64,000 bases of DNA from Chloroflexota bacterium. GTDB taxonomy: Bacteria; Chloroflexota; UBA6077; JACCZL01. The notes under the pieces are model-generated. The model was not told where the DNA came from. It searched no databases and was given only the letters and a program-made list of their open reading frames with translations. A program made the translations under genes and the position numbers. This document shows, piece by piece, positions 44,201-52,762 of the stretch (its first letter is position 1; every line of letters begins with the position of its first letter). The stretch is from NCBI GenBank assembly GCA_020845495.1, contig JADLFM010000010.1, forward strand, positions 33,409-97,408, read 5' to 3'.

Positions 44201-44557
44201 ATGGACACGATATATGCTCCTGCGCGCGGCGTACCGATCGGCCTGATCCGAGCCATTCCTGAAGCAACGCGCCATCCTCAGTTGCTGCCCTTGGACAGGG
44301 CGCTGCTCCAACGTACGACGGGCGGTCTCGTCGAAGCACTCGTCCAGATCGCGGCAAGTATCGCGATCGGGCTGATGACGTTATTGGGCGGAACGGTCAT
44401 CAGTCAGACCGAGACTCAGGTCAGACCTATCGCCCCACCACCGTCATGGGGAGTCGGACCCTTGCAGATCGATCCGCGCGACTTCGCAGTGGCGAACGGT
44501 CCCGTGACGCCGTACATGGAACGCGTGACCGCGCCCGATCCTTGGGTAACGCCGTAA
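44201..44557 (+). CDS. Small hypothetical membrane protein between two LuxR/ATPase genes
   Basis: The 118-residue frame has one clear hydrophobic helix (LVQIAASIAIGLMTLLGGTV, about 46-65), a positively charged N-terminus and a Pro-rich C-terminal part ending VTAPDPWVTP. The ribosome site is weak. It lies between two large LuxR-type regulators that point at each other. No family is recognised. Confidence 0.5.
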   Translation: MDTIYAPARGVPIGLIRAIPEATRHPQLLPLDRALLQRTTGGLVEALVQIAASIAIGLMTLLGGTVISQTETQVRPIAPPPSWGVGPLQIDPRDFAVANGPVTPYMERVTAPDPWVTP

Positions 44558-44687
44558 CAGGCCAGGGCCAACGTGCCCTTCTGTTCGATCCGAGGGGCAC
44601 CGGAGGGTAGAAGGGCCGGACGATGTTCAGCAGTCTCAAGCGCTCGGTCGGTGGCGCCCGCGCAGGTGTGGTCGAACTGGATGCCTG

Positions 44688-47087
44688 TCAGCCCGAGATG
44701 GCCCTTCCTGGCCGCGATTCCGCCAGCAAGATGGCGACCTGCGTGCGGCTCCGACATCCCAGCTTTGCCAGGATGCTCGCGACGTGAACGTGGACAGTTC
44801 GCTCGCCGATCGTGAGGACGGCCGCGATGTCGCGATTGCTCAGGCCACGGGCGATCTGGCATGCGACCTCTCGTTCGCGCGGCGTCAACGCGGCGAGCAA
44901 CGGAAAAGCGGAGGAACTGGTGGAGGGGGTGGCGGGCGTCGAGGTAACCACCGGCACGTTTTCATCAGGAGTCAGCGCGTAGCGTGCGGCCTCGTCCAGA
45001 CTCATCGCCCGCCCCTCTGACCAGGCCGCTTCAAATACATCGTCGTCGAGCGCCTCACGGAGCATGGCGACTGACTGCTCGAAATTCCCTGCGCGCGAGT
45101 ACACGTTGAGCGCCATCCCGGTACGCTCGTGGAGGCACCCCACTGCCGACAGAAGGCGTGCCGCACGCGCTGTATGTCTGCCTTCGAGGGCAATGCTGGC
45201 GAGTCCACCCAGCGCCTGCATCATGCATGAATAGTCCTCGAGGTGGTCGGCGAGACGGAGCGCCTCCGCATGATGCTCGCGTGCTCGCTCGATCTCACCT
45301 TGCCGTTGGGCAATGAGCGCGAGGTTCCGGTGCGCCCCCAGGGTCGTGTGATGATCCCCAGCGGCACGACTCAGAGTGGCACTCTGTTCGAACAGCCGGG
45401 CCGCGGCGTCGGCGTCCCCGGCTGCCGAGGCGACCTTGGCCAGCATGAAGACGATTGGGAACTCCAGGTCGGCTTCGTGCCGCGCATCGCCGGACAGTGT
45501 TTCGCACTCTTCCAGGAGCGCGGCGGCTCGGTCAGCCTGGCGAACCCGACCGCACGCCTCGCCGACCCGAGCCAGAGCGACGGCTATCTGGCTTCGGTCA
45601 CCCAACGACCGCCACGCTGCTAGTCCTTCTTCACCCCGTCGAAGCGCCGTGGCGACGTCCCCCGCGTAATGATGGAGCCCGCTGGCCGTTACGAGCGCAC
45701 GGGCATGGGCCGGCGTCCCCGGCGAGGCGCGGGCGAGCAGCCGCTCAACAGTTGCTAGAGCCTGTCGAAGATGACCTCGAAGCATCCAGAACCAGGCACA
45801 AGCCTGAACGATGCGTGATGCGAGCTCGCTCCCTGACACATCGCCGTCTGCGTCAGCATCCGGCCCGGCACGTTCGGCCGTCGCTTCAGCCCACGCAAGC
45901 GCGATCCGGAGGTTGTCGTGCTCCGCCTCGAACCGGTCGAGCCACATCCGCGCGTCCGGTGCGCGCAGGTGCGCTCGGGCTGATTCCGCGAACGTCATGT
46001 AATACTCAGCATGACGTCGGCGGACGGCGTGCTCGGCACCGGTCGCCGCGAGTCGCTCGGTGGCGAACTCGCGCACGGTCTCGAGCATGGTGTACCGCGA
46101 TGTGCCGTCTCGCCCGGTGACCTGGCGGGCGAGATTCTTGTCTACCAGCGACGCAACGACGTCGAGCGTGCTGACGTCCGAGCTCCGGTCGGTGTCACCA
46201 ATCGCCGCGATTGCCTCGAGGGTACAGCCGCCGGCGAAGACGGCCAGCCGCTCGAAGCCGCGGCGTTCGATCTCACTGAGCAGCTCGTAGCTCCATGAGA
46301 TGGCGGCTCGCAACGTCTGCTGCCGGTGAGGTAGATCGCGCGCCCCGCCAATCAAGAATGGCAGACACCGATCGAGCCGACGCAGCATCGAGGGAGGCGT
46401 GAGGTGCTTGATGCGCGCAGCGGCAAGCTCGATGGCGAGTGGCAAGCCGTCGAGACGCCGACAGATCTCGGCGACGAGCGGCGCATCTTCGTCTCGGAGG
46501 GTGAAGTTGGGCAGCACGTCGGTCGCGCGCTGGACGAACAGCGCGACAGCCGAGTACGTCGAAAGCTCGTCGGGCCGCACGAAATGTCCAGGCTCGGGTA
46601 ACGCCAGGGGTGACAGCGGGTACTCACGCTCACCCCGCAGGTGGAGTGCAGCCCTGCTCGTCACCAGGAGCTTCAGTCGCGGACAGATGTCGAGCAGTGT
46701 GGGTAGGGCGAGCCCTGCGGGGAGGACGTGCTCGAAGTTGTCAAGCAGGAGCAGGAAGCACTGGTCGCGCATGTGGGCGGCCAGTTTTTCCAGGACGGTG
46801 CCGGCACCCAGATCGTGGACGCCGAGCGCTCGGGCAATTGCAGGGACAACACGCGCGTGGTCGCGTAGCGGCGCCAGGTCGACAAAGAAGACGCCGTCGT
46901 CGAACTCGGTCAGGAGGGTGCCCGCAACCTCGATCCCCACGCGCGTCTTGCCAGCCCCACCCGGTCCTGACACAGTGACCAGCCGAACGTCGTCGCGCAT
47001 GAGGAGGCCACGAATCGCCCGAACCTCACGCTCTCGCCCGACGAGCAGCGTAGGCTGTCTCGGAAGACTGTGTGACCGCCCAACCAT
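44688..47087 (-). CDS. LuxR-family regulator with STAND-type ATPase and TPR region
   Basis: This protein of about 799 residues is a paralogue in design of the regulator at 41.3 kb: LLVGREREV, Walker A GPGGAGKT, LLLDNFEHVLPAG, LLVTSRAALHLRGERE, LDGLPLAIELAAARIK, SYELLSEIERRGFERLAVF, a helical TPR segment (about 440-690) and the terminal LuxR domain (LTPREREVACQIARGLSNRD, TIGERTVHVHVASILAKLGC). ATG 47087 follows AAGGA. The effector and target genes are unknown; proximity suggests local control of the envelope genes at 47-50 kb. Confidence 0.94.
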   Translation of the reverse strand: MVGRSHSLPRQPTLLVGREREVRAIRGLLMRDDVRLVTVSGPGGAGKTRVGIEVAGTLLTEFDDGVFFVDLAPLRDHARVVPAIARALGVHDLGAGTVLEKLAAHMRDQCFLLLLDNFEHVLPAGLALPTLLDICPRLKLLVTSRAALHLRGEREYPLSPLALPEPGHFVRPDELSTYSAVALFVQRATDVLPNFTLRDEDAPLVAEICRRLDGLPLAIELAAARIKHLTPPSMLRRLDRCLPFLIGGARDLPHRQQTLRAAISWSYELLSEIERRGFERLAVFAGGCTLEAIAAIGDTDRSSDVSTLDVVASLVDKNLARQVTGRDGTSRYTMLETVREFATERLAATGAEHAVRRRHAEYYMTFAESARAHLRAPDARMWLDRFEAEHDNLRIALAWAEATAERAGPDADADGDVSGSELASRIVQACAWFWMLRGHLRQALATVERLLARASPGTPAHARALVTASGLHHYAGDVATALRRGEEGLAAWRSLGDRSQIAVALARVGEACGRVRQADRAAALLEECETLSGDARHEADLEFPIVFMLAKVASAAGDADAAARLFEQSATLSRAAGDHHTTLGAHRNLALIAQRQGEIERAREHHAEALRLADHLEDYSCMMQALGGLASIALEGRHTARAARLLSAVGCLHERTGMALNVYSRAGNFEQSVAMLREALDDDVFEAAWSEGRAMSLDEAARYALTPDENVPVVTSTPATPSTSSSAFPLLAALTPREREVACQIARGLSNRDIAAVLTIGERTVHVHVASILAKLGCRSRTQVAILLAESRPGRAISG

Positions 47088-47314
47088 CACGCATCCTTCA
47101 AGGAACTGGTGAGCTGCGCTTGAGGAGGTGGTGAGTCACGTCGAGATGTGCCGTTGCCAGGATATCACGCAGCCCTTACGCACTTCTCTCCTGCTGGCCA
47201 TCTGGGAACGGGAAGGCGGACTGCCGAGACCCGGGCATGCATCGGCATTTCCAGCCCGATCGGGTTGCCAGGCAGGTGCGCTGTCTCACCCACCGGGCAC
47301 GTCGTGTGTGGCGA

Positions 47315-47374
47315 GCGCAGCAGGAGCCGGGCGCGCAGCAGGAGCCGGGCGCGCAGCACGCGCTCGGCTCCTGC
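47315..47374. repeat. 18-bp tandem repeat running into a hairpin
   Basis: GCGCAGCAGGAGCCGGGC occurs at 47315-47332 and 47333-47350, with part of a third copy. GCAGGAGCCG (47338-47347) then pairs perfectly with CGGCTCCTGC (47365-47374), forming a 10-bp stem downstream of the minus-strand gene ending at 47401, so it may act as its terminator. Confidence 0.6.
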
Positions 47375-47400
47375 GGGTCTGTCGTTTGGACCGAGGCTGG

Positions 47401-48468
47401 TTACCGTACCGACTCGTCCGCATGGTGGATCGACATCGCCACCATGACAGGCTTGCCCTCCCAGGTGGCGAAGGTGTTCGGATCAAGCGTCAGGTTGTAG
47501 GTCGTATTGATCTGATCCACGTCGAACTGCTGGACCTTCCCCACGACGTGCAGCTCCTGGTTCAGCCACAACCCCTTGCTTGCCTCGCCGGTCTGGTTCA
47601 AGAGTGGCAGGTCGGCGACCACGAGGATCTGTTGTTCCTCCAGCAGATTGTCATCGGCGAGCGTGAACGCCTTGGGGGCTACCACCTGATCGACGCGGCC
47701 GGTCACATTGACCGTCTGTCCGTACATCGCCGCCGGATTGGCCGCGATCTGCGCGACGGTCACGCCCTGATTCGCGACGTTCGCCAGGGCCGCAGCCATC
47801 ACCGGGGGCGGCGAGAAGGAGACGGAATCGGCAATCATCGCCGGCTGGCTGATCCAGGCTTCAAAATCGGGCTGGTCGAGGGTCAGTTTGGTCTGCTGCT
47901 CGAACAGTTGCTCGTCGAACCGATGGGCCGTGCCGGTCAGGAACAACGTCTGGCCATCAAATGCCGTGAGGTCGATAGGCTGGCCGTTCCGGGTCCGGAA
48001 CGGTTGGGCAGTGACGACGAGCATCGTATCTGGGAACAGGATATCGTCGTCCGCGATCACGAAGGCCCGGTCGCTCAGGACGTGCACCAGGTCGCCCGAC
48101 AACATCACTGGCTGATCGTCGAAGACATCCATGTCATGGGTGACCTTGTTGACGGTCGTGAGGGTCGACGGCGCCGTCAGGTTGGTGGTGCCGTTCGCGC
48201 TCGGGGCCGGATTCGTGGTCGCGCCACCACCGGAGGTACCCTCGTTGCTGCCCTGATTGGTCGTCGGCGTGGCCATGCCGGGGGTAGTGGCGGGAGTAGT
48301 GGCGGCAGGCGTCGCGGGACTGGTGCTGCCAGTGCCAGTCGTCTGTGCGAGCGCGGTCACCGGCGTGAGGGCCGGGAGCAGCAGAAACGCCGCGGCGGCG
48401 ATGGTCACCAGACAGCGACGAGTGCGGCCAGCGCGAGGGCTACGTAGCTCAGACGGTCTGTCTCTCAC
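47401..48468 (-). CDS. Secreted protein with two homologous OB-like domains
   Basis: The 355-residue product has a signal peptide (CLVTIAAAAFLLLPALTPVT, cleavage near ALAQ) and a Thr/Pro/Ala/Gly-rich linker (to about 90). Two related domains follow: QPVMLSGDLVHVLSDRAFVI with ADDDILFPDTMLVV, and QTVNVTGRVDQVVAPKAFTL with ADDNLLEEQQILVV. The GxVxxV-(A/D)FxLxDD-(I/L)L pattern in each resembles bacterial periplasmic OB folds, so this is an internal duplication. GTG 48468 has AGGAGG 7 nt upstream. It is probably cell-surface located; ligand unknown. Confidence 0.8.
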   Translation of the reverse strand: MRDRPSELRSPRAGRTRRCLVTIAAAAFLLLPALTPVTALAQTTGTGSTSPATPAATTPATTPGMATPTTNQGSNEGTSGGGATTNPAPSANGTTNLTAPSTLTTVNKVTHDMDVFDDQPVMLSGDLVHVLSDRAFVIADDDILFPDTMLVVTAQPFRTRNGQPIDLTAFDGQTLFLTGTAHRFDEQLFEQQTKLTLDQPDFEAWISQPAMIADSVSFSPPPVMAAALANVANQGVTVAQIAANPAAMYGQTVNVTGRVDQVVAPKAFTLADDNLLEEQQILVVADLPLLNQTGEASKGLWLNQELHVVGKVQQFDVDQINTTYNLTLDPNTFATWEGKPVMVAMSIHHADESVR

Positions 48469-48928
48469 GGGTGTGCCTCCTGTCGGACCTGTGCTGTCAC
48501 GCCAGGCGGCGCCGGGGGTCACGCCTCGTCCAGGAGACCCGCACCCCGGCCTGAACGCCGGGAACGGCGGCTGGCGCCGGTAGCGGTCACCGCAACTGGT
48601 GCTCGTCGACCGCCCCACAGACTGGCAAGCCAGCCCATGCGACTGACGACGAGTCATCGTCACGCTACGGGGCACGGAGAATGGTGAAGGCGGCCAGCGC
48701 GTACTGACGTCTTGTGCGTGCACCCTGCATATGCCGTGCAGGCGAGCCCCCAGCCAGGTGACAGTGCCGGTAGCAGTTGGTAAACGACGGTAAACGAGGT
48801 CGATGTGGGCGTACATATGCAAACGCGCGACCAATCTTCCGGCAACTGGCATGTCCCATGCAGCCATGCGAGAGCAACCCGAGGACTTCGCTCAGGCGTC
48901 TCACTGCACTATCGCGGAGGATCACACC
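48469..48928. other. Divergent promoter region of two secreted-protein genes
   Basis: This 460-bp gap carries ribosome sites for both flanking genes and a CTGAACGCCGG word at 48551. No gene is convincing; an open frame on the plus strand only extends the downstream gene without a ribosome site. Confidence 0.4.
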
Positions 48929-49699
48929 ATGCGATCTCGCTTCGGCATTGTGACCGCACTCGGAATCATCAGCCTCTTCAGCGCGACACTGGCTATCGCA
49001 CCGCCGGCCGCGGCTCAGATGATGCCGTACTGCCCGCCCGGCCAGCCTGCTCGCTTCGTGTATGGGATTGCAGCGCTCGACGATCGACTCGGCACAACGA
49101 TGGGTACCCCGCTCGAGTGCGAGCACATCAACCCCGACAACGGCGACACTCTTCAGCACACCACGACCGGGCTGGCGTACTATCGGCCGTCGATCAACAC
49201 GCCGATGTTTACGAACGGCCAGACCCACTGGGCGCTCACGAACAACGAGGTGGTGATGTGGCGGAATCCGAGCGTCGTGCCGCCGCAGCCGACAGCCGCC
49301 GAGGCGGCGTTCCTGCGTACCACCACGCCGCTCCAGTCACAACTCGACGAGCTTCAGGGGCGCCTGAGCGCTCTCCAGCAGCGAGCCAACGCCGGACGGC
49401 TCGATGACGTCGACGTCGCCGATATCGGCGCGCTGTTCGACCAGTTGGCCTCGGTCCGCGACACCTTCGCGGAGACGCCAGCCTCGGCTCGCTTGCAACC
49501 GTACGACGACACGATGCAGGCGTCAACCAGGGCGGCGGCAACGTCGGCCGAACTGCTCCTGCGGGCTCGTCTGACGGATATTGGCGCAGCACGCGACGCC
49601 TTCATCGCGGCGGCAGCCGAACGTGGCACAGAGAGCCGTCAGCTTCAGCGGCAGGCCATCTTCGCCTTCAGCCAGGCCCTCCCAATCGTCACGAGTTGA
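48929..49699 (+). CDS. Secreted hypothetical protein
   Basis: The 256-residue protein has a signal peptide (IVTALGIISLFSATLAIAPP, cleavage near AAAQ). An aromatic N-terminal domain follows (CPPGQPARFVYGIAALDDRL, LAYYRPSINTPMFTNGQTHW, ALTNNEVVMW). A helical, Gln/Arg-rich C-terminal region (about 120-250) looks like a coiled coil. The FTNGQTHWALT element is a recurrent extracellular motif in Chloroflexota-like secreted proteins as I recall. CGGAGG lies 8 nt before the ATG. Function unknown. Confidence 0.8.
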   Translation: MRSRFGIVTALGIISLFSATLAIAPPAAAQMMPYCPPGQPARFVYGIAALDDRLGTTMGTPLECEHINPDNGDTLQHTTTGLAYYRPSINTPMFTNGQTHWALTNNEVVMWRNPSVVPPQPTAAEAAFLRTTTPLQSQLDELQGRLSALQQRANAGRLDDVDVADIGALFDQLASVRDTFAETPASARLQPYDDTMQASTRAAATSAELLLRARLTDIGAARDAFIAAAAERGTESRQLQRQAIFAFSQALPIVTS

Positions 49700-49866
49700 G
49701 CGGACGAGTCGAGTTCGCGATTCACGCGGCTGGTGCGCGCGCGAGCAGGTGAGCGTGGCCTCGGGCGCGCCGAACGGCCTGAGCCCTCCCCGGACACCCA
49801 ACGCATGGGTCCGGGAGGCTCATGAACGCCGCGGGAGCGCGTCAGCGGGCGCTACCGGCCGCCGCG

Positions 49867-50166
49867 CTACAACTCAGTCGCCGGGGCTCGGCTCGCCAAC
49901 TCCAGTGCGCGCCGTGCGACGTCGACCTGGGAACGAGCATCACGATAGCGCGCCAGACTCACCGGATTCGGGTCGAGCTGCGCCGCTCGATCCGCTTCAT
50001 CGAGCAACAGTTCGCGGTCGTACAGTTCCGAGCGAAGCTGCTCCAGCGTACGTGCGTCGACCAGACTGCGGGCGTTGGCGTCGAGCCAACGCTGCCGGTT
50101 GGCGAGATCCTCGCTGCGGTCCTGGGGGCGCCGCCGGATCGGTCGTCGCTTTCCTTTTTTGGGCAT
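49867..50166 (-). CDS. Small basic hypothetical protein
   Basis: ATG 50166 follows GGAGGAGGTTGC, a very strong ribosome site. The 99-residue product starts with a Lys/Arg-rich tract (MPKKGKRRPIRRRPQDR) and continues as a helical, charged region (LDANARSLVDARTLEQLRSE, LLLDEADRAAQL). It has no membrane segment. The basic N-terminus suggests nucleic-acid or ribosome association. No family is recognised. Confidence 0.7.
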   Translation of the reverse strand: MPKKGKRRPIRRRPQDRSEDLANRQRWLDANARSLVDARTLEQLRSELYDRELLLDEADRAAQLDPNPVSLARYRDARSQVDVARRALELASRAPATEL

Positions 50167-50218
50167 GCAACCTCCTCCGTGGGCAGCGGCCAGCCGGCCG
50201 ATCCCCGGACACGACAAT

Positions 50219-50245
50219 GCCGGAGCCCGGTGCACGGGCTCCGGC
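50219..50245 (-). terminator. Hairpin terminator after the zinc-ribbon gene
   Basis: GCCGGAGCCCG pairs perfectly with CGGGCTCCGGC across a 5-nt loop (11-bp stem), 24 bp after the stop of the zinc-ribbon gene. Only a short ATTGTC follows on that strand, so the U-run is weak. Confidence 0.6.
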
Positions 50246-50268
50246 CTACGGATCGAGCGACAGGATAC

Positions 50269-50634
50269 TCAGCGATACGAGCGGCTCGAGGAGCCGCGCT
50301 GGCTCGAGAAGCAGTCCGAGCAATACACCGGGCGATCGCCGCGCGGCTGGAAGGGCACCCGCGCCTCGTTACCACACCCCGAACAGACGGCCGAGTACAT
50401 CTCGCGGTCCGAGCGGCCGTACCCGCCGCCTCGGCTCCCATATCCGCCGCCGCTGCCGTAGCTGTTGTACCCGGAGCCGCCGCCGCGCTCTGCTTTCCGG
50501 GTCGCACGGCACTCCGGGCAGCGTGACGGATCGTGCTCGAACCCCTTCGACGCGTGGAACTCCTGCTCGCCGGCAGTGAAGATAAAGGCCTGGCCACAAT
50601 CGCGGCAGGTCAGGGTGCGGTCGGCGTAGCTCAA
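50269..50634 (-). CDS. Zinc-ribbon protein with Gly/Tyr/Ser-rich linker
   Basis: The 121-residue protein has an N-terminal zinc-ribbon of the zf_Tbcl kind (TLTCRDCGQAFIFTAGEQEF then RCPECRATRKAE). A Gly/Ser/Tyr-rich linker (GGGSGYNSYGSGGGYGSRGG) and a second C-x2-C/C-x2-C ribbon (SAVCSGCGNEARVPFQPRGD then YCSDC) follow. The double-ribbon layout with a low-complexity RGG/GY linker fits nucleic-acid binding, perhaps RNA; many bacteria carry such proteins without known function. It is followed by a strong hairpin and divergent from pgi. Confidence 0.8.
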   Translation of the reverse strand: MSYADRTLTCRDCGQAFIFTAGEQEFHASKGFEHDPSRCPECRATRKAERGGGSGYNSYGSGGGYGSRGGGYGRSDREMYSAVCSGCGNEARVPFQPRGDRPVYCSDCFSSQRGSSSRSYR

Positions 50635-51055
50635 CGCTGACTCCTGGTGCGAAGCTTGGCGGTTCCGTCAGCGTACGGCTACGCGGGGAAACAACAACAG
50701 CCCATCGGGTTGCCTGCGGCTGCCCTGCTCGATGAGCGGGCCGGCGAAACGAACCAGCGGCACAAGTATAGCCGACCACCCGGCACGGGGCGGGCATCAC
50801 AGTATGGCAGGCGCCTGGCGGCACGCAGCCTGCCAGGGCACAGGACAGCCAGCCGTCCAGCGCAGCCTGAGGGTGGACGCTACCTGGCGCTCACGCGCTA
50901 CCGTGTCTCTTACAAGGATTCTCGCGATGGCCGTCCCTGGCCACGCGTTGACCTGCCGACCGGCCCGCCACGACCGCCCGCCACGACCGCCCGCCACGAC
51001 TGCCCGCCGACGATGACTCCGCGCCGGCGATGACTGCACGGGAGACACCGAGGAC
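50635..51055. other. Divergent region upstream of pgi with 13-bp tandem repeats
   Basis: CGCCCGCCACGAC is repeated three times (50962-51000, first copy with one change) about 60 bp before pgi. No gene is convincing in the gap. Confidence 0.45.
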
Positions 51056-52708
51056 ATGACGACCAATCTCGGACCAACCACCCCGCTGACCCAGCGCCCT
51101 GCCTGGACCGCCCTGCGCGAGCACTACACCACCCTCCGAGACCACCACCTGCGCGACCTCTTTGCCGAGGATCCCACCCGTGGTGAGGCGCTGGTGGCCG
51201 AGGCCGCTGGCCTCTACCTCGACTATTCCAAGAACCGGATCACGGGCGAGACGATCCGACTCCTGCTCGACCTGGCCGAGTCGGCCGACCTGCGTGGACG
51301 GATCGGCGCCATGTTCGGAGGGCAGAAGATCAATATCACTGAAGATCGCGCCGTCCTCCACGTCGCCTTGCGTGCGCCGCGCGGCGCCTCGATCGTCGTG
51401 GATGGCGAGAATGTGGTCCCACACGTCCACGCCGTACTCGATCGGATGGCGGCCTTCGCAGACCGTGTGCGCAACGGCGTCTGGACAGGCGCGACCGGGG
51501 CGCGCATCCGCAACGTCATCAACATCGGCATCGGCGGCTCGGACCTGGGGCCGGTCATGGCGTACCGCGCGCTCCGCGACTACAGCGACCGTAGCATGAC
51601 CTTTCGCTTCGTCTCGAACGTCGACGGTACGGACTTCGTCGAGGCCACCCACGGCCTCGATCCCGCCGAGACCCTCTTCATCATCTCCTCGAAGACCTTC
51701 ACGACGCTCGAGACGATGGCGAATGCCCACAGTGCCCGTGCCTGGGCACTCCAGGCGCTTGGCGACGAGCGCGCCATCGCGAAGCACTTCGTGGCCGTCT
51801 CGACCAACGCTGAGGCAGTCCGGGCCTTCGGTATCGATACGGCCAACATGTTCGAGTTCTGGGACTGGGTCGGCGGTCGCTACTCGATGGACTCGGCGAT
51901 CGGCCTGTCAACCATGCTGGCGATCGGCCCGGACAATTTCCGCGCGATGCTCGCCGGCTTTCACGCCATGGACGAGCACTTCCGCACCGCCCCTTTCGAG
52001 AAGAACCTGCCCGTATTGCTCGGGCTGCTGACGGTCTGGTACGCGGACATGTTTGGTGCGGAAACCGTCGCCGTCCTGCCGTACGACCAGTACCTCGAGC
52101 GCTTTCCGGCTTACCTCCAACAGTTGACGATGGAGAGCAACGGGAAGCGCGTGACCCTCACCGGGCGCGCCGTCGACTATCCCACCGGCCCGATCTTCTG
52201 GGGTGAGCCCGGCACCAACGGTCAGCACTCCTTCTTCCAGTTGATCCATCAGGGCACCCATCTAATCCCGGCCGATTTCATCGGCTTCTGTCAATCATTG
52301 AACCCGCTCGGCCGGCACCACGATCTGCTGATGGCGAGCCTGTTGGCGCAGACCGAAGCCCTGGCGTTTGGCAAGACGGCTGACGAGGTCCGCGCCGAGG
52401 GCGTCTCCGAGGCGAACGTGCCACACCGCACCTTCCCCGGTAATCGTCCCACCAACACGATCCTGGCCGAACGGCTGACGCCGGCAACCCTCGGAACGCT
52501 CGTCGCGCTGTACGAGCACAGCGTCTTCGTGCAGGGTGTGATCTGGCACATCGACTCGTTCGATCAGTGGGGCGTCGAGCTTGGCAAGGTGCTCGCCTCG
52601 CGGATCATCCCTGAGCTCGAGGGGCCGGACACTGCGCACCTGTCTCACGACAGTTCCACCAATGCCCTGATTCGACGCTACCGCCGCCAGCGTGGCCTGC
52701 TCGGGTGA
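51056..52708 (+). CDS. pgi: Glucose-6-phosphate isomerase
   Basis: The 550-residue protein is a full-length [23 protein letters not shown] for the phosphate site, [39 protein letters not shown] and the C-terminal [13 protein letters not shown] with catalytic Lys. It interconverts glucose-6-phosphate and fructose-6-phosphate in the cytosol, linking glycolysis with sugar nucleotide supply for the polysaccharide genes. It stands alone, with a convergent beta-lactamase-fold gene 54 bp downstream. Confidence 0.97.
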   Translation: MTTNLGPTTPLTQRPAWTALREHYTTLRDHHLRDLFAEDPTRGEALVAEAAGLYLDYSKNRITGETIRLLLDLAESADLRGRIGAMFGGQKINITEDRAVLHVALRAPRGASIVVDGENVVPHVHAVLDRMAAFADRVRNGVWTGATGARIRNVINIGIGGSDLGPVMAYRALRDYSDRSMTFRFVSNVDGTDFVEATHGLDPAETLFIISSKTFTTLETMANAHSARAWALQALGDERAIAKHFVAVSTNAEAVRAFGIDTANMFEFWDWVGGRYSMDSAIGLSTMLAIGPDNFRAMLAGFHAMDEHFRTAPFEKNLPVLLGLLTVWYADMFGAETVAVLPYDQYLERFPAYLQQLTMESNGKRVTLTGRAVDYPTGPIFWGEPGTNGQHSFFQLIHQGTHLIPADFIGFCQSLNPLGRHHDLLMASLLAQTEALAFGKTADEVRAEGVSEANVPHRTFPGNRPTNTILAERLTPATLGTLVALYEHSVFVQGVIWHIDSFDQWGVELGKVLASRIIPELEGPDTAHLSHDSSTNALIRRYRRQRGLLG

Positions 52709-52714
52709 CGTCGC

Positions 52715-52761
52715 CCAAGGACCAGGAGTCGAACCCGCGGTACCTGACCCCGCCGTGAGAG
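52715..52761 (-). tRNA. tRNA-Glu(CTC)-like 3' remnant
   Basis: Read on the minus strand the gap shows the tRNA-Glu anticodon loop and 3' stem CTCTCACGGCGG, then a T-arm-like GCGGGTTCGACTCCTGG and TCCTTGG. The 5' half (acceptor, D arm, 5' anticodon stem) is absent, replaced by the end of the beta-lactamase-like gene. The spacing to the T loop is 6 nt longer than normal and one T-stem pair is mismatched, so it is not a working tRNA. A recombination scar is a possible origin. Confidence 0.3.
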
Positions 52762-52762
52762 C

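Noticed and set aside
48803..48928. N-terminal extension of the secreted protein to 48803
   Set aside because: The extension precedes a clear signal peptide and the ribosome site CGGAGG lies at ATG 48929.
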